Translations under genes and position numbers: made by a program | Part shown: piece after piece, positions 19,501-26,819 of the stretch | How the letters are laid out: the number at the start of each line of letters is the position of its first letter | Position numbering within the stretch: the first letter of the stretch is position 1 | The notes under the pieces: model-generated | Databases searched by the model: none | What the model was told of the DNA's origin: nothing | What the model saw: only the letters and a program-made list of their open reading frames with translations | From: Tissierella sp. | GTDB lineage: Bacteria > Bacillota > Clostridia > Tissierellales > Tissierellaceae | Length of the DNA stretch: 64,000 nucleotides | NCBI RefSeq assembly: GCF_031460495.1 | Contig: NZ_JAVKTS010000006.1 | Coordinates: 62,001-126,000, forward strand | Reading direction: 5' to 3'

Positions 19501-21689
19501 GTGATAAGAATGTAGAAATTAGAATTAAGGCTACTTCTACTACATTGGCAAGTAAGATCGCCCTTGTTAAGTTCACTAAGAATTTAGATCTATATCTTGT
19601 AACTTTAAGTGATTACACTAAACCTTATGAGTTGAATGGCACCACTACTGATATGGAATATAAGATTATATATCTTGATGGAAAAGAAGCGGGCTGGAAT
19701 AAATGCCTTAAAGATACTACTCCTTTAGTTGGAGTAATGGATACTACTAATGTAGCTCAAATTATCCTTCGTGATGGTAAAGCAGGTCATATAGATAATG
19801 AGAGAATAATAAGAATAAGCAATGTAGATTCTGCACCTGTAGGTGTAAAGATAGAAAGCTACGATTATTCAGTGGCTGGAAAGGTCCTTGTGAAGTTAGT
19901 AGGTGTGGATAATGCCATGGAATATAAGACTTCTGATGAAGATACTTGGACTCCTATAATAGGCACTGAAGCTAATATTGATCTTTCTACTAATTATGAC
20001 TTAAGGGTTAGAGTAGCGACTGGGTCAAATGGTCAGCCTTCTATATCTACTTCTAGGCTGAATGGTTTGTATCTAGGTGATGTTACTATAAAAGCCGGTA
20101 AGCTTATAGGTACAAATACATCTATGGAATATAGCCTAGATAATGGTACTAGCTGGAAAACTGCTATAGAATCTGAAACAGCTATTGAGATGAAATTAGG
20201 TAACAAGATAATGATTAGGCAGTTAAACAACCATATTAACAATAGATTTATGGGTGAGATAGCTCCTGCTACTGCACCTAATCCAAGTGAAATTGATTAT
20301 AGTATTATAAACAAAAAGATTGTTGCTGATATAGGTCTTGAATATAGGATTGCAGAAGGTCCTTGGATAGAAATCACTAAAACTCCAGTAACTGATGTGA
20401 ATTTTATGGCTGGAAATTTGGAATTTAGAACTAAATCTAATGGTTTGAATCTAACATCTGGATCTATTATTAAAGCTACTATAGCAAAATCCATAGATAC
20501 TCCAGAAATTACAGCTGTTGATACAGGCGCAACTAAGAGTATAGAGTACTATGACACCACTTGGAAACCTATTGATAGCAATTTTGAATATAAGGTTGGC
20601 AGCAATGGGAACTGGAAACCTGCTAGTGACTTTGCAACGGATACTACAAAAGATGGTAAAGTAATGGTATTTGTAAGAAAGGTAGCTACTCATAAAACTT
20701 TACCTAGGAATGAAAAATATGTTAATTTTGATGCGAGTATGACATTTGACAATGTAAAGGCTAATATTGCTTTGGGAAGGATAGAAAATACCACAAACTC
20801 CATGGAATATAGTATTAATTCAAGTGATGGATTAGATGGATCTTGGAACCCTACTAGCAACACAGGTTCTAGTACTAATATTGGATTTGTAGAGGGTATG
20901 AATGTGTGGATTAGAGAAAAGGCTAAACCAGCTAATGTGAAGCATTTGCTAGTTGATTTAGGTCGAGAGAATATTCCAATTGATGACGATTTAGATTTTA
21001 ATATTGCAGTAGGTAATATAAGCAATACATCCTCTTCTAATCTTGAATTTAGGATCAAAAAAGGAAGCTGGCAAAAATTAGCTGCTAATACTACTATAAA
21101 TTATCATTTTACAGATGGTAGCCTGGAGTTTAGAAGGGCAGCTACTGTGGACAAATTAGAATCATTAAGTAAGGAAAGATTTGTAATCAAAGCAGCAGCT
21201 TCTGCACCTGTAGTGACTTTTGATGATGTGGCTAACAATATTACTTCTATTAACGGGGGAAATACAGACTGGGAAAATTATCAGTATAGAATAGTTGGTG
21301 AATCAACAAATTGGATTCAAGGAGAGTTGTTGCTTACAGATATAGATCTTAGCGGGAAAAAGACCCTTCAGATAAGAAGAAAGGCTGATCCTATTACTTT
21401 AGCAAGTCAAATAGCAACAATCGATTTTACACAAAACTTAGAACTAAGTCATGTAACTCTTAGTAAACATGTAAGCCCATATGAACTAAATGGCACTACA
21501 GCTCAGATGGAGTATAATATTTATTTGACGCTTGATAGAGTTGTAGGCTGGGAAGCTTGCACTGACGGTAATACTAAAATGCCCGATTGGTTAGCAGAAA
21601 GTATGGATCAAAGTGGTGCAGATTCATTTGTAAAACTTGAGATTCGTGATAGTAATCAACATGCAAATATTGTTGTTATAGTTCCATAA
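13503..21689 (+). CDS. Giant secreted repeat protein (2728 aa), function unknown
   Basis: ATG 13503 follows GGAGG (13491-13495) by seven bases and opens a signal peptide (MKKVLIWLLVFTMLLG, cleavage near SFAA). After an alpha-helical segment (about 25-150), eight diverged units of about 100-115 residues run to about residue 1000. Each has a KWMYK-like strand, a Y-x-x-G-x-D-I turn and an L-L-x-A-T-D-x-x-G-K-x-x-A-Y strand. A middle beta-rich part (1000-1540) precedes two copies of a roughly 550-residue higher-order repeat, each starting LNG-hydrophobic-LGDV. These are made of small sandwiches with EYRI and SMEYSLD motifs. There is no SLH, LPXTG or other anchor and no catalytic motif. The ORF ends in an orderly way at the end of a repeat unit. 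It is probably a long surface fibre co-expressed with the SLH protein 13 bases upstream. Confidence 0.8.
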   Translation: MKKVLIWLLVFTMLLGSIPSFAADRDVIHTGLKKIYRAGDTDALINDVMNNIGSPEFLSQYYREETIDGVTKYVNVVDEENAHLAYVSSLIASGVKPEDLAEYLKTNAGTVGAALSKATSDVAKTFEQITDPNKGKIEEYIGNTDALKLKSPDNYSTPIPGLVEHTTRIMILTRPSSVSSTKWLYKIVEAPVTFSTNDELKDGEIYTAGKDIAIAEGKYILLCAADSSNRIKAYANIKITADMLKKPRVKVDAALGEDIDAKFEDSKNKSGATVVSRLPVGTWKVAILDSPVGEVFQDSTFAGSLAYTSGMELVLANEAEQDNMDGFEKDIIVYSVKDGIIEKYKVFELSNANVSGALEAGKLVMKIDDETEYNFSAPEKGGKSGTTKIAELKGLEGFGASKWMYAFVENDTDVKPKLDRIYGGSLDYVAGQDIVATAGSHLMILATDSAGKVRAYGIVTLEDGMIKDPLAMVLSPETHYRNIKKGSDVGETNITLSSSTSLDNLFDTQPASVKWRYIYSKDKFDIPELNSFMTDTNELTTGSDFVVVTESQLMAEEVFARNLLILATEGNDDLFKIKGYAMIPLTREHVKYPIAKELVENTHYSTPEKGPGPATTKISTLHAGGIDGHSTWWYKVVKAVEPAPIEYKDVINTTGGYRTYTLGSSITANPNDYLVLVSVDKNRRALAYKNILLKEENVTAATATNLKSITDYEGPIPGTIANSTRFTKFYNNTPSAVKWMVKIGDKSLGTIESGMIAKSEDGFVEYNVGDNIANVSPNKWILLVRTDIDDKINGYANIQLRQEQVRSINAKEMNTDNYKIEKGVNPGSTRLYDLNRGGIEGSPHTGWKWMYKLIDTKLTGENIPYFNQKLEGVNLPTNGNVTIGNGSDYGYILLLATDGNGLTKAYAQILVTSDDVRASAPPLAVNIGPGDSIDRVKFIGTDSSYMYKTDTKLIPAPALDDVLYGATNYIVSENVGISGKAGTHLMIYKVDGDMKIKSYKAFVIKDTDIKKGEVEVESQSLLEGSVKNGGQIISFTLKGVDEWNDVKYDANIRNKLYAGLRADKQNTEWLKVVSALQTGGPGNIFVEGNKINIRIPATEGYNISEEQSISLVVPFEPIKGAINPVIASNSINIKPTLEVNISGTVVSNIIREKDIKVGGATIVLTLTDAFWNMDVKEILNDSFVEGIADIDQPNTNWAKIKTAVIANPSSVVVTNERVVTITLPKVDGVAYGSDKEVISLTIDESYIQGADTPVEATPKFTIYPNVLKVDTELVNPDNKVIMQAPDNKVPLASADTWTVKLTNSTLKDNITDKDVTIIGMPAGLKPVITRLSDKELAVKMTGIASSSLVDGSVRLVVKGTAVKELNSIDSNELSLPYIKGTPMDLSLVKYEIKADGIYLSMPSGFEYGEIRYSLDSTNGINGEWHSVTSINHRVNELVGPLRIYVDEEVQPKVFKEIVNLNHPIAPLVRVKGYEYKLKDEKYLANITLESEVANLEYSKNNGLEWSDLSGLPDKKVTDLDASSILIVRTKGILGETGVLPSLATPKLNGVFLGDVKLDVSQSKIDGATTTMQYSLNSDINGNGGSWNAAKTLNPTVSFAKDNIVWIREGNSEINKRYIGTVSQVAPLPTDIKDFVDYSILDKTMTNKSDVDLQYRIANGNWFNLDKKSADADSLVNNVVFSPGLVEVRRRGNSNELPSAPILVAEIALAINPPELKFDNDTKTIKYFDNGIFNDLDVLFEYKLGATGDWKNGGSLSTDEGRNGDVTVFVRKKPTKTSVASKEVNFNFTKNISFTNVSVNVAGGVIDGTTTLMQYSTDSTTGKDGNWTPAANGKTNIKFVPGMNLYIREKDKPNTFRKLFENLGREAAPVLAGVTYDVLANRISNGSAQNLEYRIAEESWIRLDANSDKMPAGLKAGKLEFRKSATATTLESISVTKVSPFDIITAEGSAPVIDYNDTINIINSINSKTSIDWDIFEYRVDSTSANTWSNGIHLSTQDLSGDKNVEIRIKATSTTLASKIALVKFTKNLDLYLVTLSDYTKPYELNGTTTDMEYKIIYLDGKEAGWNKCLKDTTPLVGVMDTTNVAQIILRDGKAGHIDNERIIRISNVDSAPVGVKIESYDYSVAGKVLVKLVGVDNAMEYKTSDEDTWTPIIGTEANIDLSTNYDLRVRVATGSNGQPSISTSRLNGLYLGDVTIKAGKLIGTNTSMEYSLDNGTSWKTAIESETAIEMKLGNKIMIRQLNNHINNRFMGEIAPATAPNPSEIDYSIINKKIVADIGLEYRIAEGPWIEITKTPVTDVNFMAGNLEFRTKSNGLNLTSGSIIKATIAKSIDTPEITAVDTGATKSIEYYDTTWKPIDSNFEYKVGSNGNWKPASDFATDTTKDGKVMVFVRKVATHKTLPRNEKYVNFDASMTFDNVKANIALGRIENTTNSMEYSINSSDGLDGSWNPTSNTGSSTNIGFVEGMNVWIREKAKPANVKHLLVDLGRENIPIDDDLDFNIAVGNISNTSSSNLEFRIKKGSWQKLAANTTINYHFTDGSLEFRRAATVDKLESLSKERFVIKAAASAPVVTFDDVANNITSINGGNTDWENYQYRIVGESTNWIQGELLLTDIDLSGKKTLQIRRKADPITLASQIATIDFTQNLELSHVTLSKHVSPYELNGTTAQMEYNIYLTLDRVVGWEACTDGNTKMPDWLAESMDQSGADSFVKLEIRDSNQHANIVVIVP
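18141..19815 (+). repeat. Higher-order protein repeat, copy 1
   Basis: This is the coding segment for about 550 residues from the LNGVFLGDV strand to the RDGKAG strand of the giant protein. The order of small sandwich modules matches copy 2 (VDYSI, LEVRR, FEYKLGA.G.W, MQYSTDS, LGREAAP, LEYRI, LEFRK, ELNGTT). Boundaries are approximate. Confidence 0.55.
20059..21689 (+). repeat. Higher-order protein repeat, copy 2
   Basis: This is the second copy of the roughly 550-residue block, from LNGLYLGDV to the end of the protein. It has the same module order as copy 1 but is strongly diverged, so the duplication is old. The protein ends at the point corresponding to the end of copy 1. Confidence 0.55.
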
Positions 21690-21695
21690 AACCTA

Positions 21696-21740
21696 AATAA
21701 GTTTAGAAAATGGTGCCAGGCACCATTTTCTAAACTTATT
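21696..21740. repeat. Family A 45-bp palindrome, copy 1
   Basis: A perfect palindrome with 22-base arms around a single central A, core GGTGCC-A-GGCACC, outer ends AATAAG/CTTATT. It begins seven bases after the giant gene's stop. The GC core flanked by A and T runs would form a terminator-like hairpin on both strands. Confidence 0.8.
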
Positions 21741-21747
21741 GTAAGAT

Positions 21748-21784
21748 GAAAGCAGCTAGGAGAATATTCTCCCAGCTGCTTTTC
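21748..21784. terminator. Bidirectional terminator
   Basis: The stem AAAGCAGCT / AGCTGCTTT encloses an inner GGAGAAT/ATTCTCC stem, followed by TTTTC on the plus strand. It lies between the convergent giant-protein gene and the coiled-coil gene and can serve both. Confidence 0.65.
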
Positions 21785-21787
21785 TAT

Positions 21788-22126
21788 CTAATTTTCCCTA
21801 CATATCTTTAATTTTGATATATCTAGGGAGTTTTTACTTGTTACCATTTCTACCACATTAAAATCATTTCTTAATTCCTTTACCTCATCATGGACTACTT
21901 GAATTTCAGTCTTCAATTCTTCAACTGCCAGCTCAAAATCTTCCTTTGTAGCCATGGTATCTCTTAATTCCTGCAAATCTGCCTTGGTAGCCATAGTATC
22001 CCTTAATTCCTGTATCTCTGCTTTTAATTCTGTCCTTACTCCTTGTATCTCTGCTTTAAGTTCTGTCCTTGTGGATTGCATTTCTAAATATAACTTTTCC
22101 ATCAAATCATAAAACCTTTCATCCAT
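21788..22126 (-). CDS. Small coiled-coil protein (112 aa)
   Basis: The product is almost entirely a predicted coiled coil with heptad-like internal repeats: TELKAEIQ twice and LRDTMATK twice. It has no signal peptide or membrane segment, so it should be cytosolic. Small repetitive coiled-coil proteins of this kind are common in Clostridia and have no assigned function. The ribosome site (AAGGGCG) is weak. The gene stands alone between two family A palindromes (21696-21740 and 22222-22266), whose central bases differ, as if in opposite orientation. Repeat-length variation between strains is likely. Confidence 0.65.
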   Translation of the reverse strand: MDERFYDLMEKLYLEMQSTRTELKAEIQGVRTELKAEIQELRDTMATKADLQELRDTMATKEDFELAVEELKTEIQVVHDEVKELRNDFNVVEMVTSKNSLDISKLKICREN

Positions 22127-22221
22127 TTTTTCACGCCCTTAAATATTCTTATATAAAGTATATCATTTTATCATTCTCATGCAAAAAGATAATTTTGGAC
22201 AAATTGATTCTGATTTCCTAT

Positions 22222-22266
22222 AATAAGTTTAAAAAATGGTGCCTGGCACCATTTTTTAAACTTATT
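22222..22266. repeat. Family A 45-bp palindrome, copy 2 (contains ltaS-like stop codon)
   Basis: A perfect 45-base palindrome, core GGTGCC-T-GGCACC. Its right-hand AATAAG end, read on the minus strand, contains the TAA stop (22264-22262) of the LtaS-like gene. It also resembles a two-way intrinsic terminator. Confidence 0.8.
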
Positions 22267-24079
22267 TCTTGTAGTTGTGGCTGTAGTAGTGTTCTACATT
22301 TCTGAAGTTTTTCCACAGTTCTTTGTTTTCTAGTTCTTTTGTGAATCTTCCATTTTCTTTGTAAAAGTTACCGTTAGTTACATCTATTGTTTCCTTTAGT
22401 TTACTTATATACTGCATATATTCGTTTCCTTCCCAGCCTAGGTATTGGAATAGTTCTGCCATTAGGAAATTAGGTCCTATGGTGTTTCCTTGTCCTACAA
22501 AATCTTTGTTGAAGGTTTCTTTTGCTCCATTGTTACCCCAGATTAAATAGGGTGTTTGGAAATAGTTTGTAAATCCTTCTTCAGTGGATAGATCTATATC
22601 AATGCCTAGCATATTATATCCTACTCTATCTGTGCCTAACCATGGATTGTGGTCTCCAAATATAACTATAACTGTTGGCTCTTCTTCATTTCTATAGTAA
22701 TCGAATAATTCCTTGAGAGCCTCATCTGTTCTGCTTATTCCTGATAGATAATTATTAATGATATTATATGTGCTAGGATCATAGGAGCTGTGTTTCTTTA
22801 GATACTCAGTATCCGTATAATCTTCTGCAGGATATGGACCATGGTTTTGGTAGGTTACTGAAAAATTGAAATATGGTTCATTGTTTTTCTTACTGTTTTC
22901 ATAGCCCTCAATGATGGAGTCAAAGAAATCCGTATCATCCATATATGCCTCTTGTATCTCTTTATATTTATTTTCATAATAATAATATGCATCAAATCCT
23001 ATATAATCGTTGACACTTCGCCTATTGTAGAAGGAGCCAGTAATAGGGTGCATGGCTTCTGTTCTATATCCTTGTTCCTTTAGATACCATATATGGGAGT
23101 TTGTTCTCCTATTGTATTTGGGATGAGAATGATATCCTGTTAGAAATCCTCTTTCTGTATCTATAGTTCCTCCTGCAAAGACATTGGTAATTAAATGGCC
23201 TTGTATGGATTCTTCCTGCAATTTATGAAAGTTTTCATATACAGTCTCATCTACTTCCATACTTTCAAATACTGAGAAATCATTGTAAGCCTCTAGCATA
23301 ATAGCTATAATATTCACCTTTTGGTCTTGAGGGATATCTTGGTAATTATTTTTATTTAGTTCTTCTTTTGCTTTATCTTCATCATATCCTTCTAATACAT
23401 TGTCTTTTGCATCAGCTATATTGTATATAAAGGGATAGATAAATCCTTTTGATTGTAATTGGTCAGTTTCTACCCAGATGTTTATTATGCTTTTATCTCC
23501 TACTTCTGCATATATCTTGGGATTAAAGTAGAATCCTTTAAATATTGTTATGCTTACGAGAATTAATACAAGTATGGTTAAGATTCTCTTGTCTTTTGAT
23601 TCTATCTTATAGTTAAAAAACTTCTTCAAGAAAATAGCAATCCCTATTAATAATATGAATATTATTATCATCAATGGAGTTAGAGAAATTTTATATTTGT
23701 CTGCCATCATCAATGATTCAGTGAATAATGTGACATCCACAAAGGAAAATGGATCATCTCTATAGGTTAATTTGAATTTATTAATTATAGACATGATGAC
23801 AAATAATAGGCTGGTCACTGTGAAGCTTATCCATAATCTATTGGATATTAAGTAGATAAAAGACATCAATAGAAAAATAGGTATAAAATTCATCACCATA
23901 AGCACTATATCTGTAAGATAAGATTTAATAAACACTAAATCCACTTCTGCCCTTGAAAATGCAAAAGTTATTGTCATTATGAATAAGCTTAGGATTATTA
24001 TGCCAGCAAAAGTAGTTATAGCAGAATTGAATTTTTGTCTCTTCTCTTCATATATAGATGCTTGTATCCTTTTGTTCAT
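22262..24079 (-). CDS. LtaS-like membrane sulfatase-fold phosphoglycerol transferase (605 aa)
   Basis: About five transmembrane helices in residues 1-200 are followed by an extracellular alkaline-phosphatase/sulfatase domain. Family hallmarks are the metal-binding Glu in MLEAYNDF (about E263), the nucleophile Thr in GGTIDTERGF (about T305), the substrate-site HPKYNRR region and a late FGDHNPW metal motif. Enzymes of this family polymerise or transfer glycerol phosphate from phosphatidylglycerol onto lipoteichoic acid or related glycans at the outer membrane face. A GGAGGT site precedes the ATG. It is the last gene of an operon with an MBOAT acyltransferase and an S41 protease. Whether it makes true LTA or modifies another polymer cannot be told from sequence. 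Confidence 0.85.
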   Translation of the reverse strand: MNKRIQASIYEEKRQKFNSAITTFAGIIILSLFIMTITFAFSRAEVDLVFIKSYLTDIVLMVMNFIPIFLLMSFIYLISNRLWISFTVTSLLFVIMSIINKFKLTYRDDPFSFVDVTLFTESLMMADKYKISLTPLMIIIFILLIGIAIFLKKFFNYKIESKDKRILTILVLILVSITIFKGFYFNPKIYAEVGDKSIINIWVETDQLQSKGFIYPFIYNIADAKDNVLEGYDEDKAKEELNKNNYQDIPQDQKVNIIAIMLEAYNDFSVFESMEVDETVYENFHKLQEESIQGHLITNVFAGGTIDTERGFLTGYHSHPKYNRRTNSHIWYLKEQGYRTEAMHPITGSFYNRRSVNDYIGFDAYYYYENKYKEIQEAYMDDTDFFDSIIEGYENSKKNNEPYFNFSVTYQNHGPYPAEDYTDTEYLKKHSSYDPSTYNIINNYLSGISRTDEALKELFDYYRNEEEPTVIVIFGDHNPWLGTDRVGYNMLGIDIDLSTEEGFTNYFQTPYLIWGNNGAKETFNKDFVGQGNTIGPNFLMAELFQYLGWEGNEYMQYISKLKETIDVTNGNFYKENGRFTKELENKELWKNFRNVEHYYSHNYKK

Positions 24080-24093
24080 TTAAAAACCTCCAA

Positions 24094-25512
24094 TTAAAAT
24101 CTAAAGTATATAAATGGATTAAATGTTGAATTAATTAAGTACATTGTGCAAGTTAATAATAATCCCATCAATAATATTGGCTTTACATGTCCTTTAAGTA
24201 CTTTACTAAAGAATGTATCTTTTCCATCTATTTTTTCAATAATCATAGGATATAGAGGAAATGAAGCTATAAAAGCTAGTCCCAGCTCAAATTTGTATTC
24301 CATTAAATAATATAAAGCTTTTTGGCTTATTAGCGATGTATCATTTTGACCTATCATTATCATAAAGTAATTATATGCATATGTAATGTTTTCTGATCTA
24401 AATAGCAACCATCCAAGGATTACAAATATCATAGTGTAAATATGCTGAAATAAATTAGGTAATTCTTTGAGGTATTTTCCTATGATGAATTTTTCAATAA
24501 TGAGTATTACACCATAGTATAGTCCCCAGGCGATAAAGTTCCAAGCTGCACCATGCCATAGGCCTGTTAAAAACCATACTACTATTATATTCCTAAGATA
24601 TTTTAAGGAATTAACTCTATTTCCTCCTAAAGGAATATATACATAATCTCTAAACCAAGTGCTTAAGGAAATATGCCATCTCCTCCAAAATTCACTAACA
24701 GATTTGGATATATATGGGTAATTAAAGTTTTCTAAGAATTTAAAACCGAACATATTCCCAAGTCCAATTGCCATATCTGAATATCCTGAGAAATCAAAGT
24801 ATATTTGAAATGTATATGATAGTATTCCTATCCAAGCAAGTAATGTAGACATCTCATTTATTGGAGAATTAAAAATTTCATCTGCAATTAAGCCTACTGT
24901 ATTTGCAATTAATACTTTCTTTGACAGTCCTAGTATAAATCTTTCTATTCCATAGGTAAAACCATCTAGGGTTTCTTCTCTATAGTTGATTTGCTCTGCT
25001 ACTGTCTCATATCTAACTATTGGTCCTGCAATAAGCTGTGGGAATAGTGAGATATACAGGGCCACATTTAGAGGGTTCTTCTGCACCACCCCTTCTCCAC
25101 GATATACATCTATTACATAGCTCATACCTTGAAATGTAAAGAATGATATTCCAATAGGCATGATGATATTCATAATAGGAAGAGACATCCCTAGTCCAGC
25201 ATTTATATTAGTTATAATAAAATCTGCATATTTATAGTATCCAATGATTCCAAGGTTGACTAAGGCTGTTGCAATGAGTACTAGCTTTAGTTTGCTTTTG
25301 CTTTCTCTAAAGATATGAACTAGCAAACCTAGTAAATAGTTTGCACCTATTGAAAATAGCATTACTATTAAATATTTTGGTTCCCCATAGCCATAAAAGA
25401 ATAAACTAAAAGTCAATAAAACAAGATTTTTCAATTTACGAGGAGAAATATAGTAAATTAAGATTGATAATGGTAAAAACACAAATAAAAAAATCAAACT
25501 ACTAAATAACAT
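24094..25512 (-). CDS. MBOAT-family O-acyltransferase, DltB/AlgI-like (472 aa)
   Basis: A polytopic membrane protein with the MBOAT signature: an RRWHISLSTWFRDY stretch and the catalytic-His motif GLWHGAAWNFIAWG. It has the length usual for AlgI/DltB/PatA-type members, which move acyl groups across the membrane onto extracellular polymers. No dltA, dltC or dltD gene lies nearby, so simple assignment as DltB is not supported; an acetyl or other acyl donor is possible. Its ATG overlaps the TAA of the upstream protease gene by one base (TAATG), and the LtaS-like gene follows 14 bases downstream. Acylation of the polymer made by the latter is a natural guess. Confidence 0.85.
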   Translation of the reverse strand: MLFSSLIFLFVFLPLSILIYYISPRKLKNLVLLTFSLFFYGYGEPKYLIVMLFSIGANYLLGLLVHIFRESKSKLKLVLIATALVNLGIIGYYKYADFIITNINAGLGMSLPIMNIIMPIGISFFTFQGMSYVIDVYRGEGVVQKNPLNVALYISLFPQLIAGPIVRYETVAEQINYREETLDGFTYGIERFILGLSKKVLIANTVGLIADEIFNSPINEMSTLLAWIGILSYTFQIYFDFSGYSDMAIGLGNMFGFKFLENFNYPYISKSVSEFWRRWHISLSTWFRDYVYIPLGGNRVNSLKYLRNIIVVWFLTGLWHGAAWNFIAWGLYYGVILIIEKFIIGKYLKELPNLFQHIYTMIFVILGWLLFRSENITYAYNYFMIMIGQNDTSLISQKALYYLMEYKFELGLAFIASFPLYPMIIEKIDGKDTFFSKVLKGHVKPILLMGLLLTCTMYLINSTFNPFIYFRF

Positions 25513-26621
25513 TATTTCAACTCTCCTATTGCTTTCTTTAGTTGTAAATCTTCTGTTGCTGTATTTTTTACTTGTATATCTGGTTCTATTCCTTTGCCAT
25601 GAATAGAAGTTTTATTTGGTGTTAGGTATTCCGATGTTGTTAATTTTATTAAGCTGCCATCTACAACAGGGCTTAAAGATTGGACTATGCCTTTTCCAAA
25701 GGTTTTAGTGCCTATTAATACTCCCGCTTTTCTATCTTTTATTGCGCCTGCTAATATTTCAGAAGCAGAAGCAGAATTTTCATTGACTAGAACCACAAGT
25801 TTGTATTTTGATTTAGTTAGTTTTGATGAATATGTGAATAATTCATCATCACTTCCTCTTGTATGAACTATTGGTCCCTTTGTGACAAATAGTTTAGCTA
25901 TTGATACTGCTTGATCTAGTAATCCTCCTGGATTATCTCTTAGATCTAAGATTATTTTATTAATTCCTTTTTTATCAAATTCTGATAAGGCCTTTTTCAT
26001 ATCCTTAGTAGCTTGGGAGCTAAAATCTTCTAATTGAATATATCCAATATTATCCTCTAACACTTCTGAATGTACTGGACTAATAGTTATTGTTTCTCTT
26101 GTTACTTCATATCTGTGAAGTTTTTCTCCTCTTTTAACTGTAACTGTTACTTTTGTGCCTGTTACTCCCTTAATCATAGATGATACTTTTTCTATTCCTA
26201 GGTCTTTTATATCTATATCATTTACCATTATAATTAAATCGTCTTTTTGTATTCCAGCCTTTTCTGCTGGTTGCCCCTTCATTGTGCTATTTACATTTAT
26301 ATATCCGTCTTTTTCTTCAATATAAATACCTACTCCACTAAAAGTTCCTGACAAGCCACTGTATAAGCTATTTGCTTCTTCAGGAGTATAGTAGTTACTA
26401 TAAGGGTCAACTGATTGGAGCATACCTTTTAATGCACCTTCGATTAATGTTCTTTCTTCTATTTCAAAGGGGTAGCTTTCTTTAATATAGTCTAGTACTT
26501 CAAGAAAAAATTCTACATCAGCTGCTGATTCTACAGCTGTATCCTCTGCTGCTGCAAAATTTGGTGCAATTAATACTAAGATAAGGATAAATATTATACT
26601 TTTAAATTTATTATTGTACAT
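25512..26621 (-). CDS. S41-family C-terminal processing peptidase (369 aa)
   Basis: A signal peptide or membrane anchor (ending NFAAAE) is followed by the CtpA N-terminal region, a PDZ domain at about residues 90-175 (GVGIYIEEKDG, AGIQKDDLI) and the S41 serine-lysine protease core. Catalytic motifs are NENSASASEILAGA (Ser) and GTKTFGKGIVQ (Lys). Such proteases trim exported or wall-associated proteins and often regulate wall hydrolases or sporulation signalling. AAGGAGG precedes the ATG and a good sigma-A promoter lies at 26667-26695. It heads an operon with the MBOAT and LtaS-like genes, pointing to an envelope role. Confidence 0.9.
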   Translation of the reverse strand: MYNNKFKSIIFILILVLIAPNFAAAEDTAVESAADVEFFLEVLDYIKESYPFEIEERTLIEGALKGMLQSVDPYSNYYTPEEANSLYSGLSGTFSGVGIYIEEKDGYINVNSTMKGQPAEKAGIQKDDLIIMVNDIDIKDLGIEKVSSMIKGVTGTKVTVTVKRGEKLHRYEVTRETITISPVHSEVLEDNIGYIQLEDFSSQATKDMKKALSEFDKKGINKIILDLRDNPGGLLDQAVSIAKLFVTKGPIVHTRGSDDELFTYSSKLTKSKYKLVVLVNENSASASEILAGAIKDRKAGVLIGTKTFGKGIVQSLSPVVDGSLIKLTTSEYLTPNKTSIHGKGIEPDIQVKNTATEDLQLKKAIGELK

Positions 26622-26666
26622 AGTGTGTTCCTCCTTATGGTCAAATAAAGTTGCCCTATTCTTATT

Positions 26667-26695
26667 ATTTTACAGCATTATTTAATATTGGTCAA
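26667..26695 (-). promoter_or_regulatory. Sigma-A promoter of the envelope operon
   Basis: On the minus strand TTGACC (26695-26690), a 17-base spacer and TAAAAT (26672-26667) precede the S41 protease gene by about 45 bases. Confidence 0.65.
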
Positions 26696-26712
26696 CCGAA
26701 GCACAAAAGCAA

Positions 26713-26757
26713 AATAAGTTTAAAAAATGGTGCCTGGCACCATTTTTTAAACTTATT
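26713..26757. repeat. Family A 45-bp palindrome, copy 3
   Basis: A perfect palindrome identical in sequence to the copy at 22222-22266. It lies between the divergent S41 protease and TetR genes, just outside both promoters, so here it is not at a gene 3' end. Confidence 0.8.
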
Positions 26758-26782
26758 GCTGGTGTTGTTTTTAATTTTAATA

Positions 26783-26791
26783 TGGTATAAT
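26783..26791 (+). promoter_or_regulatory. Extended -10 promoter for the TetR gene
   Basis: TGG-TATAAT forms an extended -10 element 29 bases before the TetR start. The -35 region is poor (TTGTTT at 15 bases). Confidence 0.5.
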
Positions 26792-26819
26792 CTGTCTATA
26801 TTGGTTATGGAGGATGTAT

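Noticed and set aside
24094-25512. Naming the MBOAT protein DltB
   Set aside because: dltA, dltC and dltD are absent nearby and the partner is an LtaS-like enzyme, so only family-level naming is supported.
21696-26757. Family A palindromes as a dispersed CRISPR or as IS ends
   Set aside because: Copies are perfect palindromes far apart, with no spacer pattern, no target-site duplications that I could see and no transposase between them.
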